In this document: positions 29,413 to 37,982 of the stretch, in pieces
Position numbering within the stretch: the first letter of the stretch is position 1
Layout: each line of letters begins with the position of its first letter
Assembly: GCF_001999245.1 (NCBI RefSeq)
Contig: NZ_CP019630.1
Span: 62,001 to 126,000 of the forward strand
DNA length: 64,000 nucleotides
Direction: 5' to 3'
DNA from: Roseibium algicola
GTDB lineage: Bacteria > Pseudomonadota > Alphaproteobacteria > Rhizobiales > Stappiaceae
The notes under the pieces: generated by a model
The model's input: only the letters and a program-made list of their open reading frames with translations
Database searches by the model: none
Told to the model about the DNA's origin: nothing
Translations under genes and position numbers: made by a program

Positions 29413-30909
29413 CTAGCCTTTCCGGACCTTCTGCTGGAACGACAGGACAATGAATTCCGCCGGCCGCAAGAGCGAAACCTTCACCACGACGTTCATGCAA
29501 CCGGCCTGAACATCGGCGCCCGTCATCGTCGTCCCAAGGCCGACTTCGACACCGTAGGCATCTTCTGACGAAGCGCCCGCGAGAGCCCCTTGTTTCCATA
29601 GCCCGTTCAGGAAATTTTCGATCACCGATTTCACCATAAGCCAGGTCGGAGCGGCGTTTGGCGCAAAGACAAAAGGATCCAGCGCCGCCTTGATCGATTG
29701 TTCCAGCATGATCGCGGTTCGGCGGATATTCACATAGCGCCATTCCGAGCTGTTACCGTCCAGCGTGCGTGCTCCCCAAACCACATTACCTCGCTCGGGA
29801 AACGACCGGATTGCGTTCACGGCTTTTCCGTCCAACGGAGTGTTCAGGTCTTCCTGCTCAGCATCGGAAATAGATACGCAAGGCGACACGACTGAATTAA
29901 GGCTGAGATTTGCCGGCGCTTTCCAGACACCATCCTGGGCGTCTGTCGCTGCATATGCACCTGCCAACGCGCCTGACGGAGGCATGGCACTTACTGCTTT
30001 TACAGCTTGCGAGAGAAGCTCGTTGTAGCGCTTTGAAAGACCCCGCATGATCTTGTGAGTAGTGCATTTCTCCTCTTCGGAGATGTCGTCGCCCTCCAGT
30101 GATTTCACCGCCTTATCGAAAGCGGCTTTCCGGGCCTCATTGGCCTGAATGGCAGTCTCCTGGCCAACATGTTCGAAGAAGGCCTTGCGCGTACCAGCCG
30201 AAACATTTTCAAAGGTTATCGATCCCGCACCGAAGTGAGACGTATTCAACCAGGGATAATAGGCGGCAGCAAAGCTCATATCTTCCGCTGCGACCAAGGT
30301 GCGCAGGCCGCTTTTTCCCGAGATCACGTCATTCTCGTCTAAAGTTCGCTCCCTTTCCCCATCGAACACGTCGACAATGGCGAAACGGTTTTGCAAGTCT
30401 GTACAATGGGCAAGGCATCTATTGCTGACGGTCTTGTAATCTTCTGACGACAACAACACCGCGTCGGGTATCACGATGACCGACGGCTCCTGCAGCTTGG
30501 CGAGCTCTCGCCAGACAGGTTCACCGAAATCCTCCACGGACTTGACGAGAACGGGCTCTCCCGCGCCGTAACATCCAACCGACAAGATCCAGCAACCATG
30601 TCCTCCATTTTCGAAGAAAAGTCCCATGGCCGCATGCAAATTGAAGCGGCTTGCTTCCTCCAGGTCCAGAGCCGGCTTGCCATCCTGCAGGCTGAAGTCG
30701 AAACGAAACATGGGCCCCACGCCGAAACGGGCCTCGAATTCCGACATCGAGGAGATCCGCACCGGAATGCCGGTCACATCCTTGCCATCCACAATTGCTG
30801 TTTCCGTGTAGCCGACAAAGACCGCAACGCTCGTCGGGACCTGCACGACGGTGTTTGGGAAGGAGTTCAGCTCGGTGACATAAACACCCGGGGCCTCATA
30901 CTTCTTCAT
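29413..30909 (-). CDS. orphan contractile phage-tail-sheath-family protein (eCIS-type)
   Basis: A 498-residue sheath protein of the phage tail / extracellular contractile injection system superfamily. The N-terminus YEAPGVYVTELNSFPNTVVQVPTSVAVFVGYTETA is diagnostic. The C-terminal sheath-interlock region is intact: VVWGARTLDGNSSEWRYVNIRR, the TWLMVKSVIENFLNGLWKQGAL block, and the final LLRPAEFIVLSFQQ, which resembles the Afp/PVC-type end. A GAGGAAGAG ribosome binding site precedes the ATG. No tube, baseplate, spike or AAA+ ATPase gene is adjacent, and codon use seems less GC-rich than the neighbours. It could be a moved copy from an injection cluster elsewhere, or a repurposed protein. Confidence 0.85.
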   Translation of the reverse strand: MKKYEAPGVYVTELNSFPNTVVQVPTSVAVFVGYTETAIVDGKDVTGIPVRISSMSEFEARFGVGPMFRFDFSLQDGKPALDLEEASRFNLHAAMGLFFENGGHGCWILSVGCYGAGEPVLVKSVEDFGEPVWRELAKLQEPSVIVIPDAVLLSSEDYKTVSNRCLAHCTDLQNRFAIVDVFDGERERTLDENDVISGKSGLRTLVAAEDMSFAAAYYPWLNTSHFGAGSITFENVSAGTRKAFFEHVGQETAIQANEARKAAFDKAVKSLEGDDISEEEKCTTHKIMRGLSKRYNELLSQAVKAVSAMPPSGALAGAYAATDAQDGVWKAPANLSLNSVVSPCVSISDAEQEDLNTPLDGKAVNAIRSFPERGNVVWGARTLDGNSSEWRYVNIRRTAIMLEQSIKAALDPFVFAPNAAPTWLMVKSVIENFLNGLWKQGALAGASSEDAYGVEVGLGTTMTGADVQAGCMNVVVKVSLLRPAEFIVLSFQQKVRKG

Positions 30910-31128
30910 TTCTCTCTTCCTCGTAGCGCGTCATCCGGCAGAAGCTTGATAAGCCTGACAGGTTCAAGCTCCCACAGTCGTGCCGGCGAGCAAAGGACTT
31001 TCTGCCTCAAGTTGCAGATGCTCCATGAAGCACCCTTCGCTTCAATCTGAAGCTCAAGGATCGCAAATGCGAAGCCGATAGTATCTTGACTGATTGTGGG
31101 CGCTTAACCTGTCGGATAACGTGCCTGC

Positions 31129-32745
31129 ATGTTTTTGAGTTTCATGTCCGCGCTTGGTGGCGTCGGGTTGTTTCTGATCGGTATGCTGCTACTGACCGAC
31201 GGGCTGAAAGCCCTGGCGGCACAGCGCATGCGCGACGTGTTGTCCAGGTTTACCTCAACGCCCTTGTCGGGCGCCGTGACGGGTGCTCTCACCACTGCAG
31301 TCATCCAGTCATCCAGTGCAACCACTGTTGCCGCTGTCGGCTTTGTCGCTTCCGGCCTCCTCACCTTTCCCCAGGCGCTCGGCGTCATCTTCGGTGCCAA
31401 CGTCGGCACAACCCTGACAGGGTGGCTGGTTGCGGTTCTCGGCTTCAAGCTGGATCTTGGCCAGATCGCCCTGCCCTTCGTTTTTTTTGGCGCGATTGCG
31501 CGGCTGGCATTCCGGGGCCGGATCGCACTCGCAGGCCAGGCGCTCGCGGGCTTTTGCCTGATCTTTATCGGCATCGAACACATGAAAGACGGTCTGGACG
31601 CCTTCAGTGGCGTGGTAACCCCGACCGACTTTCCGCCGGACACACTCTTCGGCCGGCTGCAGCTGGTGTTGATCGGCATGCTGATCACCGTCGTGACACA
31701 GTCCTCCAGCGCAGGCGTTGCAACAGCGCTGGCTGCGCTTGGTGCCGGTGCGATCAACTTTCCACAAGCAGCGGCGCTGGTAATCGGCATGGACGTCGGA
31801 ACCACATTTACGGCAGCTTTGGCGACCATCGGCGGCGGTACCATGGCCCGACGTACGGGCTATGCGCATGTGATCTACAACGTCATGACCGGTGTCATGG
31901 CGTTTTTCCTTTTAGGGCCGTTTCAGCTTGTGGCCGGGGCGTTGACCGGAAACGGCGACAGCCAGATTGCGCTTGTCGCTTTTCACAGTTTCTTCAATGC
32001 GCTTGGCGTCGTCTTGGTGCTTCCACTTGCGCGGCCATTCGCCCGGCTGATCGAACATCTCGTTCCCGAAAAAGGCTCCGATCTGACCAGCCGTCTGGAT
32101 CCGCTCGTATTGCGGGACCCGCACGCAGCCGCGTCCCTGGCGGGGCAGACCGTCGCACATCTGGAAACCTTGATCATCGAACGCCTGCGCAGTCGGTTGG
32201 GCGCAAAGTCATCTGCTTATGAAGAACTGGATCGGGAGGACCTGGCCAAGGCCATCGCAGAAACACGGACATATCTGGACAAGATCATCGTTCCGCCGAA
32301 CGACATGGCCTTTCAGGAGGAACTGAAAGGCCTGTTTCACATTCTCGACCATTTGAGCCGCCTTCTCTACCGTTGCGACCAGCGGCAGAGGATCGACGAG
32401 CTGTCTTTGGATCACCGGCTCAAGCGCCTGGCGGGCCTGCTTCTCGGCGTCACGGACATTTCCACCAGACAGAAGGACGCCAAGACACAGGAGAGGACGC
32501 TGGACCGGTTGCGGTTGCTGATGCGCCGACAACGCCGCCTCAATCGTGACCGGCTGATTGCAATGGCCGCTGCCGATGCAGTCCCGGCGGAAACAGTCTG
32601 GCTGAAGCTGGATGCCCTACGCTGGCTGCACAGGGTGTCCTATCACCTGTGGCGGATCCGATTGCACCAGAATGTGCTTCTGGATGCGAACCGGGATCTG
32701 GCCTCGACCGTCGAAGAAGCCCGCATAGACGTCGACCAGGATTAA
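31129..32745 (+). CDS. Na/Pi cotransporter family protein with PhoU-like C-terminus
   Basis: A 538-residue membrane protein of the NptA/PNaS family that imports phosphate with sodium. Two inverted repeat units each carry the QSSSA-type motif (VIQSSSATTVAAVGF near 60, VVTQSSSAGVATALAA near 190). About eight to nine TM segments precede a cytoplasmic helical region (about 340-538), which is PhoU-like. Length is typical. It is transcribed away from the sheath gene and ends 32 bp before the converging ABC ATPase gene. Confidence 0.9.
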   Translation: MFLSFMSALGGVGLFLIGMLLLTDGLKALAAQRMRDVLSRFTSTPLSGAVTGALTTAVIQSSSATTVAAVGFVASGLLTFPQALGVIFGANVGTTLTGWLVAVLGFKLDLGQIALPFVFFGAIARLAFRGRIALAGQALAGFCLIFIGIEHMKDGLDAFSGVVTPTDFPPDTLFGRLQLVLIGMLITVVTQSSSAGVATALAALGAGAINFPQAAALVIGMDVGTTFTAALATIGGGTMARRTGYAHVIYNVMTGVMAFFLLGPFQLVAGALTGNGDSQIALVAFHSFFNALGVVLVLPLARPFARLIEHLVPEKGSDLTSRLDPLVLRDPHAAASLAGQTVAHLETLIIERLRSRLGAKSSAYEELDREDLAKAIAETRTYLDKIIVPPNDMAFQEELKGLFHILDHLSRLLYRCDQRQRIDELSLDHRLKRLAGLLLGVTDISTRQKDAKTQERTLDRLRLLMRRQRRLNRDRLIAMAAADAVPAETVWLKLDALRWLHRVSYHLWRIRLHQNVLLDANRDLASTVEEARIDVDQD

Positions 32746-32777
32746 TCGGCGTTGGCCATCGGCCGATCCACACACCG

Positions 32778-33536
32778 TCAGGCAGCGGACCGGTCGATGA
32801 TGACGTGATTTTCGCCGCGCGAACAGGCCTCCACGCGCGCCTCCACACGGTAGATGTCACGCAGCATCGCTGACGTGATGACATCTTCGGACGGGCCGGC
32901 GGCAACGAGACGCCCTTCGGCAATCACCATGGTGTTCCGGCAGAACCGCAGGGCATGATTGAGATCGTGCAAGGCAATCAGAACCAGGGTGCCCTGGCGG
33001 CGTGCCAGATCGCGCATAAAGTTCAGCACCTCGACCTGCCGGTAGAGATCCAGCGCGGAGGTCGGTTCGTCCATCATCAAAACTTCCGGACGGCGTACCA
33101 GTGCCTGCGCAATCGAAACCAGCTGACGCTGACCGCCGGAGAGTTCGCCAAGGTTCCGGAACGCCAGGCTATCAATCTGAAGCGCCTTCAGGATCTGGTC
33201 GATTTCGACGAGTTCAGAGTCCTTTACACGCCAGCCCTCACCCTGTTTGGCAGCGAGCAGAACGGATTCATAAACCGTCAGGACGGCATTGGCGTGGGTA
33301 TCCTGGGGCATGTAGCGGATGGCATCCCGGGGTGCTGCCCGGCTGCCGGCCAGCACGACATCGCCAGGGCCTTTCAATAGACCGGAGATGCGCTTGAACA
33401 AGGTCGATTTGCCGGCCGCGTTGGGACCGATCACCGCCGTCAGTTCACCGCCGGAGAAGACCGGCGTCGTGACCCCTTCGACCGCAAGAGTGGAGCCATA
33501 GCGTGCGCCAACCCCTTTCAGCTGCAACGTTACCAT
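32778..33536 (-). CDS. ABC transporter ATP-binding protein (iron-siderophore/cobalamin type)
   Basis: A 252-residue FecE/FhuC-type ATPase. Walker A is GPNAAGKST, the Q-loop is near YMPQDTHANA, the signature is LSGGQRQL, Walker B is VLMMDEPTSALD, and the H-loop is ALHDLNHALR. The start is placed at 33536 by homology and overlaps the end of the permease gene by 7 bp. A much longer frame continues upstream, but that part is the permease gene read out of frame. It is the last gene of the importer operon. Confidence 0.9.
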   Translation of the reverse strand: MVTLQLKGVGARYGSTLAVEGVTTPVFSGGELTAVIGPNAAGKSTLFKRISGLLKGPGDVVLAGSRAAPRDAIRYMPQDTHANAVLTVYESVLLAAKQGEGWRVKDSELVEIDQILKALQIDSLAFRNLGELSGGQRQLVSIAQALVRRPEVLMMDEPTSALDLYRQVEVLNFMRDLARRQGTLVLIALHDLNHALRFCRNTMVIAEGRLVAAGPSEDVITSAMLRDIYRVEARVEACSRGENHVIIDRSAA

Positions 33537-34594
33537 GACTGCCTCCGGTCGGCGAAAATGAGCGCGAAGAAGAATGGAACCCCGACAAGCGCGGTGATGA
33601 CGCCGATGGGCAGGATCGCCCCCGGAAGTATGATCTTGGAAACGACCGATGTTGCCGACAGCATCAAGGAACCGCACAAGATGGCCGCAGGCAGGAAGAA
33701 ACGCTGGTCTTCTCCGACCAGCATCCTGGCAATGTGCGGTCCGACAAGCCCGACAAAGCCGATCGTCCCGACAAAGGACACGGGGATCGCCGCCAGCAGG
33801 CTGACGCCGAGCAGCGTTTTCAGCCGAAGCGACCTGATGTTGACGCCGAAACTCGCCGCCTTGACGTCGCCGAGCCGAAGGGCTGTCAGAGCCCAGGAAT
33901 GCCGTGCGAAGAACGGAACGCAGACAACAAGAATGATGAAGGTCGCCAGAACTTTGCCCCATGTCGCCTTGGTCAGCGACCCCATGGTCCAGAAGACGAC
34001 CGCAGCCAGCGCCTGTTCGGAAGCAAGATATTCCAGCAGCGACAACAGAGCGTTGAACGTGAACACCAACGCGATCCCCAGAAGAACGATGGTCTGAACA
34101 GTCACGCCCCGTACCGTGGACAGCAGATAGATGAACAGCGAAGCCGCCATGGCCATCAGGAAGGCATTGATCGGGACCATGTATTGCACTGCGGCCGGAA
34201 AGATCGCGACGCCGGCGACAAGTCCCAGGGCCGCGCCAAAGCTGGCAGCAGCGGAAATGCCTAGCGTGAAGGGGCTGGCCAGCGGATTGGCAAGGATCGT
34301 CTGCATCTGCGCACCCGCAAGGGACAGGCAGGCCCCAACGGTGATCGCCATCAGCGCGATCGGCATGCGAATGTCCCATAGGACGACGCGTGTCTGAAGA
34401 TCGGCGCCGGACGGATTAACCAGGGCGGAAAGCACTTCCGACAGCGGATAGCGGGCCGGTCCGAGGGCCAGATCCAAAGAAAAGCTGAACGCCAGAGCGA
34501 CGATCAGCCCGCAAATAACCAGAATGCGCCTGAACGCAAGGGCGCGGTAAAGACCGCGCCCCTCCTCAGCCGGAATGATTTCCGAAACCGCCAT
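33530..34594 (-). CDS. FecCD family ABC transporter permease (iron type)
   Basis: A 354-residue inner-membrane permease of the FecCD/BtuC family with about ten TM segments. It contains the family block GACLSLAGAQMQTILANPLASPFTLGIS after TM2, and the C-terminal coupling segment FVGLVGPHIARMLVGEDQR that docks the ATPase. Length is typical. It starts one base after the binding-protein gene stop and overlaps the ATPase gene, so the three form a tight operon. Confidence 0.92.
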   Translation of the reverse strand: MAVSEIIPAEEGRGLYRALAFRRILVICGLIVALAFSFSLDLALGPARYPLSEVLSALVNPSGADLQTRVVLWDIRMPIALMAITVGACLSLAGAQMQTILANPLASPFTLGISAAASFGAALGLVAGVAIFPAAVQYMVPINAFLMAMAASLFIYLLSTVRGVTVQTIVLLGIALVFTFNALLSLLEYLASEQALAAVVFWTMGSLTKATWGKVLATFIILVVCVPFFARHSWALTALRLGDVKAASFGVNIRSLRLKTLLGVSLLAAIPVSFVGTIGFVGLVGPHIARMLVGEDQRFFLPAAILCGSLMLSATSVVSKIILPGAILPIGVITALVGVPFFFALIFADRRQSW

Positions 34595-34595
34595 C

Positions 34596-35735
34596 TTATT
34601 TACTCGAGTTCAGCGAAACGAAGTAGCCTGGCCGGTAGTCGATCGGCAGGAAGCGGTCGTGCAATTCCTGGAAAGTCGCTTCCGGGTCAAGGTCAGCAAA
34701 GAGCTCCGGATGCAGCCATTTGGCGATCTGCTGAACAGCGACGAACTGGTAAGGGCTGTTGTAGAACTGGTGCCAGATGGCATGGACATTGTTTTCCCGG
34801 ACCGCCTTGACGCCTGTAAAGCCCGGACGTTCCATCAGGCCCGCCAGCTTGTCTGCAGATACTTCCGGATCCGCGCCGGCGCCGACACCAACCCAATTCC
34901 CTCCGGGAACATACAGCTCCCAGTTTGCACCGGTCACGATGATCTGGTCCGGATCGGACGCGATGATCTGCTCCGGGTTGACGGTGCCGAAGGTGCCGGG
35001 AATGATCTCGGCAGCCATGTTGATGCCACCGGCCATTTCAACCATCTTGCCGAAATTCTCGTTGCCGAACGACATGCAGCAATCATCGGAATAGCCGCCT
35101 GCACGCTCCACGAACACAACGGGTTTGGCGAGGTCTGACTGTGCCGCCAGCTTGTCAGTCACCTTGGCGATCTCGGATGCCCGGAATTCGATGAATTCCT
35201 CGGCCTTGTCTTCCTTGCCGTAGAGCTTGCCGATCAGGCGCATGGACGACTCGGTGTTTTCCATCGGCTTTTCGCGGAAGTCGACATAGACAACCGGGAT
35301 GCCGACCTTGCCGAGTTTCTCGATGTAGCCGCCTTCTTCGGTGGCAACCTTGGCGTCGAGGTTCAGGATGATCACGTCAGGCTGGAGTGCAACGGCCTGC
35401 TCGACATCGAAAGTGCCGTTCTTCATGCCGCCGAAAGTCGGCAGATCGGCCATTTCCGGGTACTTCTCGAGATACTGATGGTACCCGTCGTTGTCCGCCT
35501 TCTCGAAATCGTCTCGCCAGCCGACGACACGTTTGAAGGGGTCTTCACCATCCAGCGCGGCGGTGAAATAGATCTGGCGCCCCTCGCCCAGGATGACCTT
35601 TTCCACCGGCACTTCGACCTCGACCTCACGGCCGGTAATATCCGTGACCGTTACCACGTCGCCGGCAAGTGCCATTGCCGGAAGAAAAGTAGCCGTTACC
35701 AGCAAAGATGCTGCCAAGCTTCTGATTTTGCTCAC
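34596..35735 (-). CDS. ABC transporter substrate-binding protein (iron-siderophore type)
   Basis: A 379-residue class III periplasmic binding protein with a signal peptide (residues about 1-24, ending PAMALA). The two lobes are joined by a long helix, with the usual VILNLDAKV and VVYVDFREKP strands. The start codon is GTG at 35735, with GAGG five bases before it; the nearby ATG is out of frame. The pair of cysteines in GGYSDDCCMSFGNENFG is unusual. The likely substrate is a ferric siderophore or other iron chelate, given the family and a possible iron operator upstream, but heme or cobalamin cannot be excluded. Confidence 0.88.
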   Translation of the reverse strand: MSKIRSLAASLLVTATFLPAMALAGDVVTVTDITGREVEVEVPVEKVILGEGRQIYFTAALDGEDPFKRVVGWRDDFEKADNDGYHQYLEKYPEMADLPTFGGMKNGTFDVEQAVALQPDVIILNLDAKVATEEGGYIEKLGKVGIPVVYVDFREKPMENTESSMRLIGKLYGKEDKAEEFIEFRASEIAKVTDKLAAQSDLAKPVVFVERAGGYSDDCCMSFGNENFGKMVEMAGGINMAAEIIPGTFGTVNPEQIIASDPDQIIVTGANWELYVPGGNWVGVGAGADPEVSADKLAGLMERPGFTGVKAVRENNVHAIWHQFYNSPYQFVAVQQIAKWLHPELFADLDPEATFQELHDRFLPIDYRPGYFVSLNSSK

Positions 35736-35787
35736 ATCCGCCTCGATTTTTTATTGAGGTTATAAGTTGAGTTTTAAATTCTTGTTT

Positions 35788-35816
35788 TTCGTATTTTTCC
35801 TGAGTATATGAGTCAA
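35788..35816 (-). promoter_or_regulatory. candidate promoter with overlapping iron-responsive (RirA-type) operator
   Basis: Read on the minus strand, TTGACT (35816-35811) and TACGAA (35793-35788) are spaced by 17 bp ahead of the binding-protein gene. The sequence TGA-N9-TCA (35801-35815) overlaps the -35 box. This is the form of the rhizobial RirA iron-responsive operator as I recall it. The surrounding 130 bp are AT-rich. Confidence 0.45.
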
Positions 35817-35862
35817 GAATTATCTTTTGGAATGGTTCCAAGCAACCGGAGCAATACGCCTG

Positions 35863-36660
35863 ATGAGCGACGCAGACACACTCTCGAATTTCGATCTGCG
35901 TGAAGAAATCAAGGAATACTGGGGCAAGCGGGCCGAGACCTTCGACACCCAGCCGGGCCACGAGATTTTTTCCGACGAAGAGCACACCGCCTGGATAAGG
36001 CTGTTCGAAAAGCATCTGGGCCCGGGCGGCTCCAGACGCGTTCTTGACCTTGCTTCCGGAACCGGCGTTATCTCGCACCTGCTCGACGACCTAGGCTTTG
36101 AGGTGACCGGCATGGACTGGGCGGAACCCATGCTTGCCAAGGCCCGAGAAAAGGCAATGAAACGCGGGCGCACGATCCGCTTTCTGCTTGGCGATGCCGA
36201 ACGCACGATGGAAGCGTCCGAAAGCTACGATGCCATAACGTGCCGGCACCTTGTCTGGACCCTGGTCGATCCTGCGGCCGCCTTTGCGGAATGGCACCGG
36301 GTGCTGAAACCGGGAGGACAGCTGCTCGTCGTCGACGGAGACTTTGTCAATCCTGGCTGGTTCGCAAAGTTGCTTGCAACGTTTTCAAAAACTCGTGCTC
36401 GCTTTGGATTGCTCGCGCAACCGGACGCAAAACCGGCAGACATGATGGAAACACATCGCAGCATCCTGTCCCGCGTTCATTTCTCGAGGGGAGCAAGGGC
36501 AGAAGCAGTCGTGGAACTATTGCGACAGGCCGGCTTCACTCAAATCGTTGTCGATACGGACCTGAAAGCCGTTCACCGGGCACAACGGCGTCACCTGCCT
36601 TTCTTCAAGGGTCTGGAAAGGGCAACGCAGCACCGCTACGCAATCTGTGCCAGGAAATGA
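35863..36660 (+). CDS. class I SAM-dependent methyltransferase
   Basis: A 265-residue methyltransferase of the UbiE/Methyltransf_11 type. Motif I is RVLDLASGTGVISHLL near residue 57, the acidic end of the next strand is in VTGMDWAEPML, and the motif around CRHLVWTLVDPAAAFAEWHRVLKPGG is typical. No membrane segment is seen. The ATG at 35863 is preferred over a TTG at 35827. It is divergent from the iron-type ABC importer and shares its intergenic region; similar genes occur next to metallophore importers, but the substrate here is unknown. Confidence 0.87.
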   Translation: MSDADTLSNFDLREEIKEYWGKRAETFDTQPGHEIFSDEEHTAWIRLFEKHLGPGGSRRVLDLASGTGVISHLLDDLGFEVTGMDWAEPMLAKAREKAMKRGRTIRFLLGDAERTMEASESYDAITCRHLVWTLVDPAAAFAEWHRVLKPGGQLLVVDGDFVNPGWFAKLLATFSKTRARFGLLAQPDAKPADMMETHRSILSRVHFSRGARAEAVVELLRQAGFTQIVVDTDLKAVHRAQRRHLPFFKGLERATQHRYAICARK

Positions 36661-36884
36661 ACCACCCGACCTGGGTTGCCGATTTGAATACCAAACCAAC
36701 TATTCTTGACATGATGAAAGAATTATTACCTTCAGTACAGCAGAAGAAATAAAATCAACTCAAAAAATCTAAGCCAAACTATTTAAACTTACAATTGCAA
36801 GAATAAATTGAACCTTTATTCTTCACCCTACGTTAAGCCGGTATCGATAAGAGTGCATGACAACACAACTATCGAGTATTGCCG

Positions 36885-37952
36885 ATGCACGCCGGCCACG
36901 CTGTTTACTGCCTTCCTTTTAACAGCCTTCCGGCTTTGTGCAGGACGCTGAAAACTCGTGCCGCAGCTGTTCTGCTGGCTCTGCTGCTTATTCCCCTGTC
37001 TGCAGGACTGACAAAAGCTTGTGCAGCCGAATGGGTGATCACACGGATTTCCGGAACGGTTTATCTCGTAGCACCAGGCATTCAAGCGCATCGGGCAAGC
37101 AAGGGGATGACACTTCACAAGGGCCATACCATTGCGACGCGAAAGGGCGCACGCGCCGTGCTTCAACGAGGCAAGGACAGCATCACAGTCGGCCCGAACA
37201 CGGAATTTGCGCTTTCGCAATTTCGCAGCAACGACAGCCAGACCACGCTGCTTCAACGCAAGGGAACAATCGATGTCGATGTCGAGACGCGCGGCAGACC
37301 GTTTTTCAGGGTTGAAACGCCTTATCTTGCAGCCGTCGTCAAGGGAACCCGCTTTTCGGTAACCGTAACCGGCAACGAAAGCCGGGTTTCGGTTCAGCGC
37401 GGAGTCGTTGGTGTTCAGGATCTTGCATCCGGGCAGCAAAGCGACCTGCGTGCAGGCCAAACCGTCCAAAGCGCACCGGGGAGGTTCAACGGTCTCAAAT
37501 CCGTCGGCAAGAGCCGCGCCGCCATCCAGCAAGGTACACCTGGCAAGCCCAGCTTCGGCGATACCCCGGCAAGCCTCTCACCTGCGGGCTCAAAAGCTCA
37601 GAACACCACCACCAGCGGGCGTGACAATGCCGCTAGCGGTAACGGCAACGCAAATGCCTCCTCCGGCAACTCAGGCAATCGCGGGTCGAGTGGCAACGCC
37701 AATGAGAATTCAAGCGGGAACTCGGGCGGGAACTCGGGCGCAAATTCTGGCGGAAACTCTGGTGCAAATTCCAGCGGAAGCTCTGGTGGTAACGCCGGCT
37801 CAGGTTCTGGTAACGCCGGTTCCGCAGGCGCTTCAAACAGCGGCGGGGCAAGCGCCGGCGCGTCAGCTGGCGGGGCCAGCGCAGGCGCATCCGCCGGAAA
37901 CGGTGGCGCAAACGCAAATGCCGGTGGCGCCGGAGCTTCTGCCGGACGCTAA
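36885..37952 (+). CDS. FecR-domain protein with low-complexity Gly/Ser/Asn/Ala tail
   Basis: A roughly 355-residue exported protein. After a 20-residue basic lead, a hydrophobic segment (AAAVLLALLLIPLSAGL) forms a signal peptide ending near KACAA. A FecR-type beta domain follows (about 50-190: WVITRISGTVYLV, then GHTIATRKGARAVLQRGKDSITVGPNTEF and YLAAVVKGTRFSV). The last 110 residues are a repetitive tail with units such as GNSGGNSGANSG, then GASAGASAGGASAG. The ATG at 36885 is used; a TTG at 36879 is equally in frame. No sigma factor or TonB receptor is adjacent, so it is not a classical FecIR system. Confidence 0.8.
   Translation: MHAGHAVYCLPFNSLPALCRTLKTRAAAVLLALLLIPLSAGLTKACAAEWVITRISGTVYLVAPGIQAHRASKGMTLHKGHTIATRKGARAVLQRGKDSITVGPNTEFALSQFRSNDSQTTLLQRKGTIDVDVETRGRPFFRVETPYLAAVVKGTRFSVTVTGNESRVSVQRGVVGVQDLASGQQSDLRAGQTVQSAPGRFNGLKSVGKSRAAIQQGTPGKPSFGDTPASLSPAGSKAQNTTTSGRDNAASGNGNANASSGNSGNRGSSGNANENSSGNSGGNSGANSGGNSGANSSGSSGGNAGSGSGNAGSAGASNSGGASAGASAGGASAGASAGNGGANANAGGAGASAGR
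37640..37945. repeat. low-complexity coding repeat (Gly/Ser/Asn then Gly/Ala/Ser)
   Basis: Short imperfect repeats of GGC/AAC/TCN/GCN codons encode (GNSGGNSGA)n and (GASAG)n blocks at the end of the FecR-domain gene. Such tracts are prone to slippage and length change. Confidence 0.75.
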
Positions 37953-37982
37953 CCTTCTCTCGCTTCTTCCGGGTTCCGCTCT

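Noticed and set aside
28307..29743. 478-codon open frame on the minus strand
   Set aside because: Runs antisense through purM and purN and overlaps the end of the sheath gene in another frame; no domain pattern.
27409..31031. The 10-mer GATGCTCCAT followed by GA at 27410 and 31018, on both sides of the purMN-sheath segment
   Set aside because: Considered as insertion-site repeats for the sheath gene, but the match is short, the flanks differ, and the segment includes purM-purN, which are housekeeping genes.
33537..34379. Upstream extension of the FecE-type ATPase frame
   Set aside because: This part is the permease gene read in a different frame; the ATPase begins at 33536.
36706..36729. 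TTGACA-TATTAC promoter after the methyltransferase gene
   Set aside because: Spacing of 12 bp is too short for a sigma-70 promoter.
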